A program made the position numbers and the translations under genes. A DNA stretch of 43,105 nucleotides from Planctomycetales bacterium. Lineage in GTDB: Bacteria; Planctomycetota; Phycisphaerae; SM23-33. Location: assembly GCA_030612725.1 (NCBI GenBank), contig JAUWNJ010000027.1:1-43105 (forward strand), read 5' to 3'. This document shows positions 6,604 through 14,512 of the stretch, piece by piece. The notes under the pieces were generated by a model that was not told where the DNA came from, did not search any database, and saw only the letters and a list, made by a program, of their open reading frames with translations. Position 1 is the stretch's first letter. Every line of letters begins with the position of its first letter.

Positions 6604-7488
6604 CTACCACGAATTTAATGAGACGACCCGGCAATGATTTTTCATCTTGCCGGACAGATTCGCAATGGCTGATTCCGCTTCGTTTGCATCGTCGCAGATA
6701 ATGAACATCGCACTGCCGCTGCCGGTTATGTGCACCGGCAGGTGAGTCTCGTCGGCCAGGTTGGAAGAAATATCCGCCAACGTCGGACAGACTTTCATAG
6801 CAGCGGATTCAAGGTCATTGAATACCTTATCTTGCCAACGGGAAGGAATCTCATCTAATTGCGGATTGCGGATTGTGGATTGCGGATTGCGGATTTTCTG
6901 ATATGCGGCGTAAACCTTTGCCGTCGGGCAATACAAATCGGGCAGATACAAAATTGCACCGAACGGATGGACCTTGGTCGGTTCGATAATCTCGCCTCGT
7001 CCTGTCATTCTGACTGCCGGGGCGGAAAGGAACAGCGGCACATCGGAACCGAGCGAAGCCGCCAGGTCGGTGAGATGTTCATCGGTCAGGTTGAGTTCCC
7101 AGAGGCGATTCAATGCCATCAGCGTCGTGGCTGCATCGCTGCTTCCACCGCCCAGACCTGCGCCGGCGGGGATACGCTTGATCAGTTCAATGTCCACGCC
7201 GAGGCGATTTTCTAACAGCAATTTCGCCGCTCGAAGCACAAGATTATCTTCGACGCCTCCGCAATCGTATCCCGAACAGGTCAAACGGATTTCCCCATCC
7301 TGCCGGGGGCGGAACAGCAATTCATCGTACAACGTAACCTTTGCGACAACCGAATCGAGTTCGTGATAACCGTCTTCTCGCAGGCCCAGTATGTGCAGAG
7401 CGATGTTTATTTTCGCTGGCGCTCGCCAGAGCATCGCGCCGTCGGCGGTCAGTTCATCCCTCACCTTATTTGGACAGAGCGTTCCCAT
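6604..7488 (-). CDS. ispE: 4-diphosphocytidyl-2-C-methyl-D-erythritol kinase
   Basis: A 294-residue GHMP kinase that phosphorylates CDP-methylerythritol in the MEP route to isoprenoids. WRAPAKINIALHILGLREDGYHEL is the IspE N-terminal signature, and the glycine-rich ATP loop is PAGAGLGGGSSDAATTL. The C-terminal motif VHITGSGSAMFII is GHMP motif 3. The start at 7488 lies 5 nt after the plsY stop codon; a shorter start at Met19 would fit homologues equally well, but neither has a clear Shine-Dalgarno sequence. A heptamer repeat (6858-6892) is translated in frame as IRNPQST IRNPQ, a likely surface-loop insertion specific to this lineage. Confidence 0.93.
   Translation of the reverse strand: MGTLCPNKVRDELTADGAMLWRAPAKINIALHILGLREDGYHELDSVVAKVTLYDELLFRPRQDGEIRLTCSGYDCGGVEDNLVLRAAKLLLENRLGVDIELIKRIPAGAGLGGGSSDAATTLMALNRLWELNLTDEHLTDLAASLGSDVPLFLSAPAVRMTGRGEIIEPTKVHPFGAILYLPDLYCPTAKVYAAYQKIRNPQSTIRNPQLDEIPSRWQDKVFNDLESAAMKVCPTLADISSNLADETHLPVHITGSGSAMFIICDDANEAESAIANLSGKMKNHCRVVSLNSW
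6858..6892. repeat. Five tandem heptamers (ATTGCGG) inside ispE
   Basis: Five consecutive copies of ATTGCGG, the third with one change (ATTGTGG). Three heptamers make 21 nt, so the translated sequence repeats every seven residues (IRNPQST). The reading frame of ispE is kept. Confidence 0.85.
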
Positions 7489-7493
7489 TTTGT

Positions 7494-8177
7494 TTAGCCG
7501 TCGTCGGCACGACGACGTTTTCCGATCTTATTTTCTGTCCCGTTCAGGAGTCTTGCGATATTGCTCCGATGCCGGAGAATTACCAGCCCCGCCATCGCTG
7601 TCGCGAACGCCAGCAGGGGCCAGAGTTGCCCGATTCGCCAACCAGCCAACAGGCAATATCCGACAAACAGAAGTGGAAATGCCCCTGCAGCCACAATCGA
7701 CGCCAGCGAAACGTACCGGCTTATAAACACCACTGCGAGCCAGACGCCAAGTGCCGCCAGACCCGTTCCTGTGAAATAAGGCCAGAATCCAACCAGCACG
7801 CCCAGCGAGGTGGCTACGCCTTTTCCGCCTCGGAATTTCAACCAGAAACTGAACACATGCCCGGAAATCGCCCCGAACGCCACCGCCAACCATGCAGCCT
7901 GTTTGTACGCCGAAATCATCTCGTCGCCCGACCCCCGCAGGAATAACCCCGCCAGCAGGACAGGCCCGAAACCTTTCAGTACGTCCAGGACGAAGCAGAT
8001 GTATCCCCATTTTTGCCCGACGACGCGCCCGACGTTTGTCGCGCCGATATTCCCGCTGCCGGCTTGGCGAAGGTTCAGACCATGAGCGTGGGCGATGATC
8101 ACCCCGAACGGCGTCGAACCGATTATATATGCCGCCAGGGGGAAGAGGCCAAACAGGATTAACGGGTTATCGCTCAT
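7494..8177 (-). CDS. plsY: Acyl-phosphate:glycerol-3-phosphate acyltransferase
   Basis: A 227-residue polytopic inner-membrane enzyme that transfers the acyl group from acyl-phosphate to glycerol-3-phosphate, the first step of phospholipid synthesis. The three conserved cytoplasmic motifs are present: GSTPFGVIIA with GSGNIGATNVGR, then FRGGKGVATSLGVLVGFWP, and the last loop near the C-terminus (RHRSNIARLLNGTENKIG). Five or so hydrophobic segments are visible. The start overlaps the stop of the upstream glycosyltransferase as ATGA, and ispE follows after 5 nt, so all three are one transcript. Confidence 0.95.
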   Translation of the reverse strand: MSDNPLILFGLFPLAAYIIGSTPFGVIIAHAHGLNLRQAGSGNIGATNVGRVVGQKWGYICFVLDVLKGFGPVLLAGLFLRGSGDEMISAYKQAAWLAVAFGAISGHVFSFWLKFRGGKGVATSLGVLVGFWPYFTGTGLAALGVWLAVVFISRYVSLASIVAAGAFPLLFVGYCLLAGWRIGQLWPLLAFATAMAGLVILRHRSNIARLLNGTENKIGKRRRADDG

Positions 8178-9325
8178 CTCTCGACGATCTCGTTATAGAT
8201 TTTTTCCAATTCATCCACCTGTCGGATATTTGATGCGAAATCGGATGTATCTCGGCAGGCGTTGGACATTTCCAGATGCTTATTATGGTCGGACAGTTTT
8301 TCCATCCCCGCGACTATACCGGGCAGGTCGCGCGGGGATTCGACAACTATGCCGGCTCCGCGAGCCAATAACTCCGCCGCTCCGTTGAATCGCGTCGTCA
8401 ACGAGGGCAGGGACCAGCGGATTGCCTCCAGGATAACCCGGCTACAGGCATCCTGCCAACTCAACAGCACCACCGCATCAGCGGCAGAGTATAACTCGAA
8501 AATATTCTCAACAGCCTGCTCAAAAACAACCGCGCCACCCACGCCGCACCGTCCAGCCAATCGGCGATAAGGATTAGTCTTTCCGCTGCCGACGATTACA
8601 AGTCTCGCCTCGGTGGACGAAAAATCAGCCAATGCTTTAATCGCCTCGCCGATGCCTTTCAGTGCGAAATTGTTCGCAACGGTCAGGAATACAATATCTT
8701 TTTCGCCGACATCCCACTTTTGTCGCCATTGTGTCCGCCATGCTGCTCGCGTCGCGTCATCGACCTGCGGGACGTCCACGCCGCTATAGACCAGCCGGAC
8801 GTTCTGACACCGGTTGTAGTGGGTGGCGAACTCTTCGACGACCATCTGGCTTACGCCGAGGCACATAACAGACGTATCTGCGACGATCCGTTTTTCCATC
8901 CTCAATTCGCATTGCCGTTTGGAATTGAACAACAGGCTTGCCTGCCTGATTATCCTTCCGAGCGGATAAAGTCGCCTGGTTTTACCGGCGATTTGCCCGG
9001 GAACCGTCCCGCCGCGAGGCTGATAGACATTCGCCGCGACTCGACTGAGCTCGCCGAAGTCCGGCACGAGCAGCGTGGCGTGGATAATGTCGTATTTCTC
9101 GCGCCGAACGACGTCCCGAACCGCTTCGGCGAATTTCGCCGGTTGGCCTCGTCCGGTAAATCCTAAAGGCAAAACCTCTACGCCAGAAATGCCCGATTCG
9201 CCTTCCTGGCACAGGATAGTTACATCATGGCCCCGGCGGTCGAGTTCAGCCGCTATCTCGGCCACGGATCGCTCGCGCCCGCCACGATGCAGGTCCATCT
9301 TCTCAATGACTAACGCAATTTTCAA
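8174..9325 (-). CDS. GT4-type glycosyltransferase (LPS core-like)
   Basis: A 383-residue GT-B glycosyltransferase. The N-terminal acceptor domain begins MKIALVIEKMDLHRGGRERSVAEIAAEL, which resembles WaaG-type LPS core glucosyltransferases. The donor-side domain has FLTVANNFALKGI and the C-terminal motif DACSRVILEA, in which the first residue of the family's E-x7-E motif is Asp instead of Glu. Its position between a heptosyltransferase/LPS kinase pair and plsY supports a role in outer-membrane glycolipid assembly. Sugar and acceptor cannot be deduced. Confidence 0.85.
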   Translation of the reverse strand: MKIALVIEKMDLHRGGRERSVAEIAAELDRRGHDVTILCQEGESGISGVEVLPLGFTGRGQPAKFAEAVRDVVRREKYDIIHATLLVPDFGELSRVAANVYQPRGGTVPGQIAGKTRRLYPLGRIIRQASLLFNSKRQCELRMEKRIVADTSVMCLGVSQMVVEEFATHYNRCQNVRLVYSGVDVPQVDDATRAAWRTQWRQKWDVGEKDIVFLTVANNFALKGIGEAIKALADFSSTEARLVIVGSGKTNPYRRLAGRCGVGGAVVFEQAVENIFELYSAADAVVLLSWQDACSRVILEAIRWSLPSLTTRFNGAAELLARGAGIVVESPRDLPGIVAGMEKLSDHNKHLEMSNACRDTSDFASNIRQVDELEKIYNEIVER

Positions 9326-9343
9326 TTCACTGTTTCCAAGAAG

Positions 9344-9463
9344 ATTGGCAGGGATACAGGGGATGCACGGGATAAAGACTTATAAAATTTTAAAATCCCA
9401 AAACTTTTTTACTGTTATTGATTATTTTATATATCCCCTGTATCTCTTGTATCCCTGCTGATT
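9344..9463. repeat. Palindrome of CAGGGATACA-type short repeats
   Basis: The left arm (GGCAGGGATACAGGGGATGC, 9344-9376 region) and right arm (TATCCCCTGTATCTCTTGTATCCCTGC, about 9429-9459 in parts) are reverse complements of each other and are built from GGGATACA-like units around an AT-rich centre. The right arm overlaps the 3' end of the LPS-kinase-like gene, whose last residues (ISRDTRDTGDI) are encoded by it. Confidence 0.7.
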
Positions 9464-10227
9464 TTTTTCCGTTGTTTTTGTCGCATCCGGGCGACTTTTC
9501 GGTCAATCGCTTCCGACCATATCCTCGCATCTCCGGTACCGGAAAGATAGCGACGTAAAAAATCATCCCAATGCCTGTTCAACCACGTCGCCGGCATCGA
9601 GTATTTCAGCTGGGCAAGGTCTTTTACACGCCATCGGAATGTTCGCAATTTCGGCGCGAAGACCCGCGCCAGGTCAATCAAATATAATTTCAGACCGGTG
9701 GGCGTTTCGTCCAGGAATATATGCGAAGCGTACAGGTCGCGGTGGACCAGTCCGGACGAATGAAGCGAACCGACCAGATTGACAAGCGCGTCATTGAACC
9801 GCTTCATAACTACACCGCTCAGGTCGTGGCGGGTCAAAAAATCGTCGAAGCATCGTTCCAAAGCCTCGCCGGGAACGGACGTTACGATGATGTAACTTCG
9901 CCGAACGCCGAGTGCGTCTCGCTCCTCGCCCATTGTTACCGCCTTCATTGTCGGCACGTTGCCGGCTTGGAGTCGGCGGATATTTTCAAACTCGCGCCGG
10001 GCGGGGCTTGTGCGTCCCAAGCGTTGCCGCCAGGGTATTGGCCCGTAACGCTTCATGTACCATTGGACGGTTTTACCGGACTCATCTGTCAATTGCAGGC
10101 GAAATCGCCGCCGGGTCCCAAGCCCCGGCTTGGACAGTTCTTCAGCGCCGGTATAGGCAAAAGCGCCGTCCAGCGTGTCCAGACCTTCACGCTTCAGCAG
10201 GTTTTGCTCTGTCTGATTATAGTTCAC
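9427..10227 (-). CDS. Lipopolysaccharide kinase-like protein (WaaP/InaA family)
   Basis: A 266-residue kinase-fold protein. It has the ATP-binding Lys in QWYMKRYG (about residue 59), the catalytic loop HRDLYASHIFLD (about 162-173), where His takes the place of the usual Asn as in WaaP-type LPS kinases, and the metal-binding Asp in YLIDLARV (about 185). It likely phosphorylates a heptose in the LPS core. It uses a GTG start that overlaps the end of the heptosyltransferase gene by 11 nt, fitting that role. The last dozen residues are encoded by an intergenic short-repeat arm, so the native C-terminus may once have been shorter. Confidence 0.85.
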   Translation of the reverse strand: MNYNQTEQNLLKREGLDTLDGAFAYTGAEELSKPGLGTRRRFRLQLTDESGKTVQWYMKRYGPIPWRQRLGRTSPARREFENIRRLQAGNVPTMKAVTMGEERDALGVRRSYIIVTSVPGEALERCFDDFLTRHDLSGVVMKRFNDALVNLVGSLHSSGLVHRDLYASHIFLDETPTGLKLYLIDLARVFAPKLRTFRWRVKDLAQLKYSMPATWLNRHWDDFLRRYLSGTGDARIWSEAIDRKVARMRQKQRKKISRDTRDTGDI

Positions 10228-11257
10228 GAAGCAATTCCTCTGCTACGCACAGGACCATATCCGGGGCGATTTTCAACATGCACTGATGATGCTCAACCCC
10301 GGCCGGTAACGGGCAAACTTTCTTTTGACAAGGCCCGCAGGGTACGTCCACGCGGACAATCCGCTCGTTATCATAATAGATTTTTGCCCAGTCCGGGTCG
10401 GTTGGTCCGAAAACGGTAACGACGCCGACGCCGAAAGCGGCTGCGAAATGTCGCGGACCGGTGTCGTTTGTAATCATCAGGTCTGAGATGCGGACCATAG
10501 CCTTTAGCAGGCCGAGGGAATTTTCGACTCTCGCCAGGTTCAGCAGCGGCGGATGTTTCATCGCGTCTTCGACCGTTTCGGCGATGGATTTTTCGGCGGG
10601 TCCGGCATTGATGACAATTTGTGCTTCGCTGCTTTCGATAAGTCCGTCAGCCACAGCGGCGAAACGGTCGGGCGGGTACATTTTGGCGGGGCCATAGGAA
10701 GCGCCGGGATTGAGCAGGACGATGGGTCTGTCCTTATCCGCTTCTGCGTTATCAAGGAGCAATTCGGCTGCATCGGCGTCGGCGTCCGCGACGGTGAGTT
10801 CCATCTGCTTATCGCCGATATCACAGCCAAGGTATTTGGCAAGTTCGAGGTAATAATCCAGTGCCGGTACGACGGCGAATTTACCGTCAGCGTTGCGTGG
10901 TGGGGCGAGTTTATCGCTCAGCAACCAGCCTCGACTGTCGCGGGTGTAGCCGAGGCGCCTTCGGACTCCGCCGAGATGCGTGACCATCGCGCTGCGGAAA
11001 CTGTTAGGCCCCAGCACTGCCAGGTCGAACCGCTCGCGGCGAAGGGCGCGAACCGCGCCTGCTATCCCGTCGGCGACAATGATTTCGTCTGTCCACGGAT
11101 TCGGCGTCAGCACCGCTGCCGGCGCGGGTCGGGCCAGAATTGCCAGGTGCGCATCGGCGAACTGTTCGCGGATCGCGCGCAGCGTCGGCGTGAACATCAC
11201 CGCATCACCAACCCAGTTGGGAACGAATACGACAATTCGTTTCGGTTCATCGTCCAT
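10217..11257 (-). CDS. waaF: Lipopolysaccharide heptosyltransferase II-like (GT9)
   Basis: A 346-residue GT9 enzyme that adds heptose to the LPS inner core. Signature pieces are RIVVFVPNWVGDAVMFTPTLRAIRE at the N-terminus, LNPGASYGPAKMYPPDRFA in the middle and NDTGPRHFAAAFGVGVVTVFGPTDP in the donor site, followed by a Cys-rich CGPCQKKVCPL segment typical of the WaaF group. The open frame extends to 11326, but those extra codons lie partly in an inverted-repeat element. I therefore choose ATG 11257, which puts the first beta strand directly after the start as in homologues, although no strong Shine-Dalgarno sequence is visible. It is followed directly by the WaaP-like kinase. Confidence 0.88.
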   Translation of the reverse strand: MDDEPKRIVVFVPNWVGDAVMFTPTLRAIREQFADAHLAILARPAPAAVLTPNPWTDEIIVADGIAGAVRALRRERFDLAVLGPNSFRSAMVTHLGGVRRRLGYTRDSRGWLLSDKLAPPRNADGKFAVVPALDYYLELAKYLGCDIGDKQMELTVADADADAAELLLDNAEADKDRPIVLLNPGASYGPAKMYPPDRFAAVADGLIESSEAQIVINAGPAEKSIAETVEDAMKHPPLLNLARVENSLGLLKAMVRISDLMITNDTGPRHFAAAFGVGVVTVFGPTDPDWAKIYYDNERIVRVDVPCGPCQKKVCPLPAGVEHHQCMLKIAPDMVLCVAEELLREL

Positions 11258-11284
11258 TGCGAGTGTTGTATAGGTAACTTTGAC

Positions 11285-11371
11285 GGGTACCGTGGTCACG
11301 GTGTTTGCTACCACGTTTGCATCCACGTGGTCGCCCCTTGGGGACAGGCAAACACCGCGACCACGGCACCC
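11285..11371. repeat. Inverted-repeat element, family C (87 nt)
   Basis: Terminal arms GGGTACCGTGGTCACGGTGT (left, continuing TTGC) and its near-exact reverse complement on the right (GCAAACACCGCGACCACGGC, continuing ACCC) flank a short centre with a second ACCACGT/ACGTGG pair. The right end is GCGACCACGGCACC, shared with the hairpin at 369-399. It sits between waaF and the lipoprotein gene, where readthrough of the waaF frame would add a spurious N-terminus. Confidence 0.75.
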
Positions 11372-11381
11372 GCCACATTAG

Positions 11382-12155
11382 TTATTTATTTGTGGAATCA
11401 ACCCTTACATCCGCCCAGGTGTCGAAGCGTTCGGCATCGGCGACTTCCTTTTTACCGACGAACATAACATCCAGACCGGCTTGGGCGAATGCCTTTGCAG
11501 TGGCGGCGTCGGCCGTTACGCCCCATCGAAGTTTCGGGAATCTGCGTTGCAGTTCGTCCAGCGCGCCCGTATCGCTTTGCCGCCATTTCCACCATCGTTT
11601 CAACCCGCTGTATGGTACGACAGGCCCGTTGGGATAACCGTACTTATCGAACATTGCATGGGCACGAGCGGGCTGGGAAGCATATTTGTGGGAAACGTAA
11701 ATCAACTGTACCGACAGTTGCATCCGCACAATCGCAGCCGAGGCTTGTCCTGTGAGTTTCCCGCTCCTCGGTAACGAGTCGGCATCGACCACTGCTACGG
11801 GTTTGTCGGGGTCGAAGACGTAAATGGCTGCATGGGACGTAACTTCGTCGCCGTTGATGTCCTGGTGATACAGCGTAATTTCGTATCGTCCGAGTGGGGC
11901 CGGCGTTTTAATGCTCACGGCGGTGTAACCGTCCTTGTCGGTCCGGGCGCATTGCGGCGTTTCTTCGCCGAGTCTGAAGATAATGGCTGCACTTCCCTGC
12001 GGTGGGGCGTACCGCCAGACCTCTCGTCGCTGGAGTCGCACGACAACGGGTGCGTCCTGACCGGACAGGGTCGCTACGTCCGGCGCTGTCAGGATATATT
12101 CTCCGCTGCAACCACCAAGCATCAATACCGCTAAAGTCAACGTCATTCGTCGCAT
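11382..12155 (-). CDS. Lipoprotein with possible degenerate HAD-like (LNS2-type) domain
   Basis: A 257-residue protein. The chosen ATG at 12155 has AGGA about 8 nt upstream and opens a lipoprotein signal with lipobox LGGC at about residues 12-15. The longer frame to 12251 lacks such a signal. Residues about 20-120 look like a beta-sandwich (DAPVVVRLQRREVWRY, APLGRYEITLYHQD). The C-terminal part resembles the HAD-like LNS2 fold: VVDADSLPRSG, then YVSHKYASQPARAHAMFDKYGYPNGPVV, then LRWGVTADAATAKAFAQAGL. The second Asp of the HAD nucleophile motif is missing from the usual DxDxT pattern, so catalysis is doubtful. It is the first gene of the envelope operon. Confidence 0.65.
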   Translation of the reverse strand: MRRMTLTLAVLMLGGCSGEYILTAPDVATLSGQDAPVVVRLQRREVWRYAPPQGSAAIIFRLGEETPQCARTDKDGYTAVSIKTPAPLGRYEITLYHQDINGDEVTSHAAIYVFDPDKPVAVVDADSLPRSGKLTGQASAAIVRMQLSVQLIYVSHKYASQPARAHAMFDKYGYPNGPVVPYSGLKRWWKWRQSDTGALDELQRRFPKLRWGVTADAATAKAFAQAGLDVMFVGKKEVADAERFDTWADVRVDSTNK

Positions 12156-12178
12156 AAAATTGATCCTGTTATGAAGGG

Positions 12179-12208
12179 TTGTACCATCAGGCGGATAAAT
12201 GGTACTAT
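12179..12208 (+). promoter_or_regulatory. Possible promoter of the LOG-family gene
   Basis: TTGTAC at 12179-12184, an 18-nt spacer, then TACTAT at 12203-12208. The predicted start, near 12215, lies downstream of the ATG at 12199 and upstream of the GTG at 12238, so it helps decide the start codon. Confidence 0.4.
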
Positions 12209-12237
12209 CTGTCGGTTCGCATGGAAAGGATTTTGAG

Positions 12238-13008
12238 GTGGCTGGAAACATGGATAACGTTCAAAGCGACAATCTATACGCTAACGACACCTGGCGGGTC
12301 TTTCGCATTATGAGCGAGTTCGTCGAGGGTTACGAGGAGATGAGCCAGATCGGTCCGGCTGTCAGCGTCTTCGGTTCCGCTCGCACGAAGCCCGGCGATC
12401 GCCACTACGAACAGGCTCGCAAACTCGGCGCGATGCTGGCCAGGCAGGGATTCGCCGTCATTACCGGCGGCGGGCCTGGAATTATGGAAGCGGCCAATCG
12501 CGGCGCGTACGAAGCCGGTGGAAAGTCCGTCGGCCTGAACATCGCACTGCCGCACGAACAAATTGCCAATTCGTACACAAACATTGAGATGGACTTTCAT
12601 TACTTCTTCGTGCGTAAAGTAATGTTCATCAAATACGCCTGCGCGTTCGTCTGCTTTCCCGGCGGGTTCGGGACGATGGACGAGTACTTCGAGTCAATGA
12701 CGCTCATCCAGACCGGAAAGGTCGATACTTTCCCGGTGATACTGTTCGGAAAGGCGTTCTGGGGCAAACTTGCTGGGTGGATGGACAATGTCCTGCTGCG
12801 ACGGCACAAGACCATCAGCCCCGAAGACATGGACCTGTTCACAATGACCGACAGTCTCCGCGAGACGGTCAGCATTGTCCAAAAAGGCTACGAACTGGAG
12901 CGTTCCCGCCGCGCCGCGCCCGTTCGCCTCAGCCACATGCGACCGACCGGAGAAGGAACCATCGCAGGACGATTACCGAAAACCAAATCGCGAAGAGGAA
13001 GGAAGTAG
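12238..13008 (+). CDS. LOG family protein (lysine-decarboxylase-like Rossmann fold; TIGR00730 type)
   Basis: About 256 residues. It shows the two LOG signatures: ITGGGPGIMEAANRGAYEAGG and FPGGFGTMDEYFE (PGGxGTxxE). Most characterised members are cytokinin riboside-5'-monophosphate phosphoribohydrolases or nucleotide 5'-monophosphate nucleosidases; the role here is not clear. The C-terminus ends in a basic tail (KTKSRRGRK). I prefer GTG 12238, which has AAGGA 7 nt upstream; ATG 12250 is also possible. ATG 12199 would lie upstream of the likely transcription start. It is divergent from the envelope operon. Confidence 0.88.
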   Translation: MAGNMDNVQSDNLYANDTWRVFRIMSEFVEGYEEMSQIGPAVSVFGSARTKPGDRHYEQARKLGAMLARQGFAVITGGGPGIMEAANRGAYEAGGKSVGLNIALPHEQIANSYTNIEMDFHYFFVRKVMFIKYACAFVCFPGGFGTMDEYFESMTLIQTGKVDTFPVILFGKAFWGKLAGWMDNVLLRRHKTISPEDMDLFTMTDSLRETVSIVQKGYELERSRRAAPVRLSHMRPTGEGTIAGRLPKTKSRRGRK

Positions 13009-13017
13009 TCGTAAGCC

Positions 13018-13103
13018 GGGTGCCATGCCTTCACGCGCAGCGAAGCGGAGCGGGTAGGCATGTTCACGCCCTCCACTTCGTTTCGGGCGAGAACATGGCA
13101 CCC
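13018..13103. repeat. Inverted-repeat element, family B copy 1 (86 nt)
   Basis: It starts GGGTGCCATG and ends with the exact reverse complement CATGGCACCC. The interior holds GCGAAGCGGAGCGGGTAGGCATG and CACTTCGTTTCGGGCGAGAA in parts, which can fold further. A second copy is at 28584-28659. It lies in the gap between the LOG gene and the leuC-like gene. Confidence 0.85.
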
Positions 13104-13156
13104 AATAATCATAGACCGGTACGAGCCTGTAATCTTCCCGAAAAAAGGATTAACCA

Positions 13157-14506
13157 ATGGTTATGACAATCACAGAAAAAATTCTCGCCGGACACGCCGG
13201 TAAGAATAAGGTTTCGCCCGGCGAAAATGTTTGGGTTCACGTGGACGTGCTGATGAGCAACGATGTTATCGCGCCGCAGATGATCGGAATCTTCGAGGAG
13301 CACTTCGGCCCGGATGCAGCCGTTTGGGACACCGACAAGGTCGTGATGATACCCGACCATTACATCTTCACAGCCGATCCCAAGGCCCATCGTAATATCG
13401 ACATTATGCGCGAATTCGTCGCCCGCAAGGGCATCCGTCATTATTACGATGCGGATTTCATCCCGCCGGGCTTCGAGGGTATGCCCCAGCCCTACAGCGA
13501 CCCGACCAAAACGCCGTACATGGGCGTTTGCCACGTAACGCTCCCGCAGAAGGGCCATACCCGACCCGGCGAGTTACTGCTCGGAACCGACAGCCACACC
13601 TGTACGCACGGCGCATTTGGACAGTTCGCCTCCGGTATCGGCAGCACCGACGGGGCGTTCGTGATGGGGACGGGAAAACTCTGGCTGAAAGTCCCGCCGA
13701 CGCTGAAGTTCATCTTCAACGGCGAAATGCCGCCGTACCTGATGGCAAAGGACCTCATCCTGCACATCATCGGACACATCGGGCACGACGGCGCGACATA
13801 CATGGCCATGGAAATCACAGGCCCGACCGTTATGAGCCTGAACATGGACGAGCGAATGACGATCTGTAACATGGCAATCGAAGCCGGCGGAAAGAACGGG
13901 ATAATCCCAGCCGATGAAGTTACGCTCGAATACGTCCGAAGCCGGACGGATAAACCCTTCGAGACCGTCGATGCCGATGCCGACGCCGAATATGCAGGCG
14001 TTTATGAATGGGATGCCTCAAAGATAGAGCCGACCGTCGCCTGCCCGCACTCGCCGGGAAACGGCGCGACCGCGCGCGAAAAATCCGACGTGAAAATCGA
14101 CCGGTCATACATCGGCTCATGCACCGGCGGAAAGACGACCGACTTCATCGCAGCCGCCACCGTCCTCGCCGGTAAGACAGTCAAGGTCGATACCTATATC
14201 GTCCCAGCCACTACTGAAGTCGATGCCGACATGGACCGCTGCAAGGTTGGCGGCAAGACGTTGCGGGAGATTTTCTCGGCTGCTGGATGCAAGATAGGCC
14301 CAGCCAGTTGTGCGGCGTGCCTTGGCGGGCCTGTCGATACCTTCGGGCGGGCGAACGAACCGATTACGGTCGTCTCGACGACGAATCGCAATTTCCCCGG
14401 CAGGATGGGGCACAAGGAAGCCCGGATTTATCTCGCAAGTCCGCTGACCGCAGCGGCGTCTGCGCTTACCGGATACATAACCGACCCGCGAGAGTACATT
14501 CGCTGA
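13157..14506 (+). CDS. leuC: 3-isopropylmalate dehydratase large subunit / aconitase-family protein
   Basis: A 449-residue member of the aconitase superfamily (LeuC/HacA branch), isomerising a hydroxy-acid via a [4Fe-4S] cluster. Cluster ligands are visible as IGSCTGGK and, further on, CAACLGG, and the substrate-binding region as LLGTDSHTCTHGAFGQFASGIGSTD. TITEKILAGHAG is the typical LeuC N-terminus. AAGGA lies 6 nt before ATG. Family knowledge says it needs a separate small subunit (LeuD/HacB), which is not adjacent or elsewhere in the window. The isopropylmalate/citrate-synthase-like enzyme 6 kb away and ilvBH make leucine synthesis likely, but homoaconitase or aconitase activity cannot be excluded. 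Confidence 0.87.
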   Translation: MVMTITEKILAGHAGKNKVSPGENVWVHVDVLMSNDVIAPQMIGIFEEHFGPDAAVWDTDKVVMIPDHYIFTADPKAHRNIDIMREFVARKGIRHYYDADFIPPGFEGMPQPYSDPTKTPYMGVCHVTLPQKGHTRPGELLLGTDSHTCTHGAFGQFASGIGSTDGAFVMGTGKLWLKVPPTLKFIFNGEMPPYLMAKDLILHIIGHIGHDGATYMAMEITGPTVMSLNMDERMTICNMAIEAGGKNGIIPADEVTLEYVRSRTDKPFETVDADADAEYAGVYEWDASKIEPTVACPHSPGNGATAREKSDVKIDRSYIGSCTGGKTTDFIAAATVLAGKTVKVDTYIVPATTEVDADMDRCKVGGKTLREIFSAAGCKIGPASCAACLGGPVDTFGRANEPITVVSTTNRNFPGRMGHKEARIYLASPLTAAASALTGYITDPREYIR

Positions 14507-14512
14507 ACACCT

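Noticed and set aside
11258-11326. N-terminal extension of waaF
   Set aside because: It is coded partly by inverted-repeat element C and precedes the first beta strand of the GT9 fold. Start at 11257 fits better.
13018-13103. Insertion sequence between the LOG gene and leuC-like gene
   Set aside because: There is no transposase or ORF inside; only an 86-nt inverted-repeat element.
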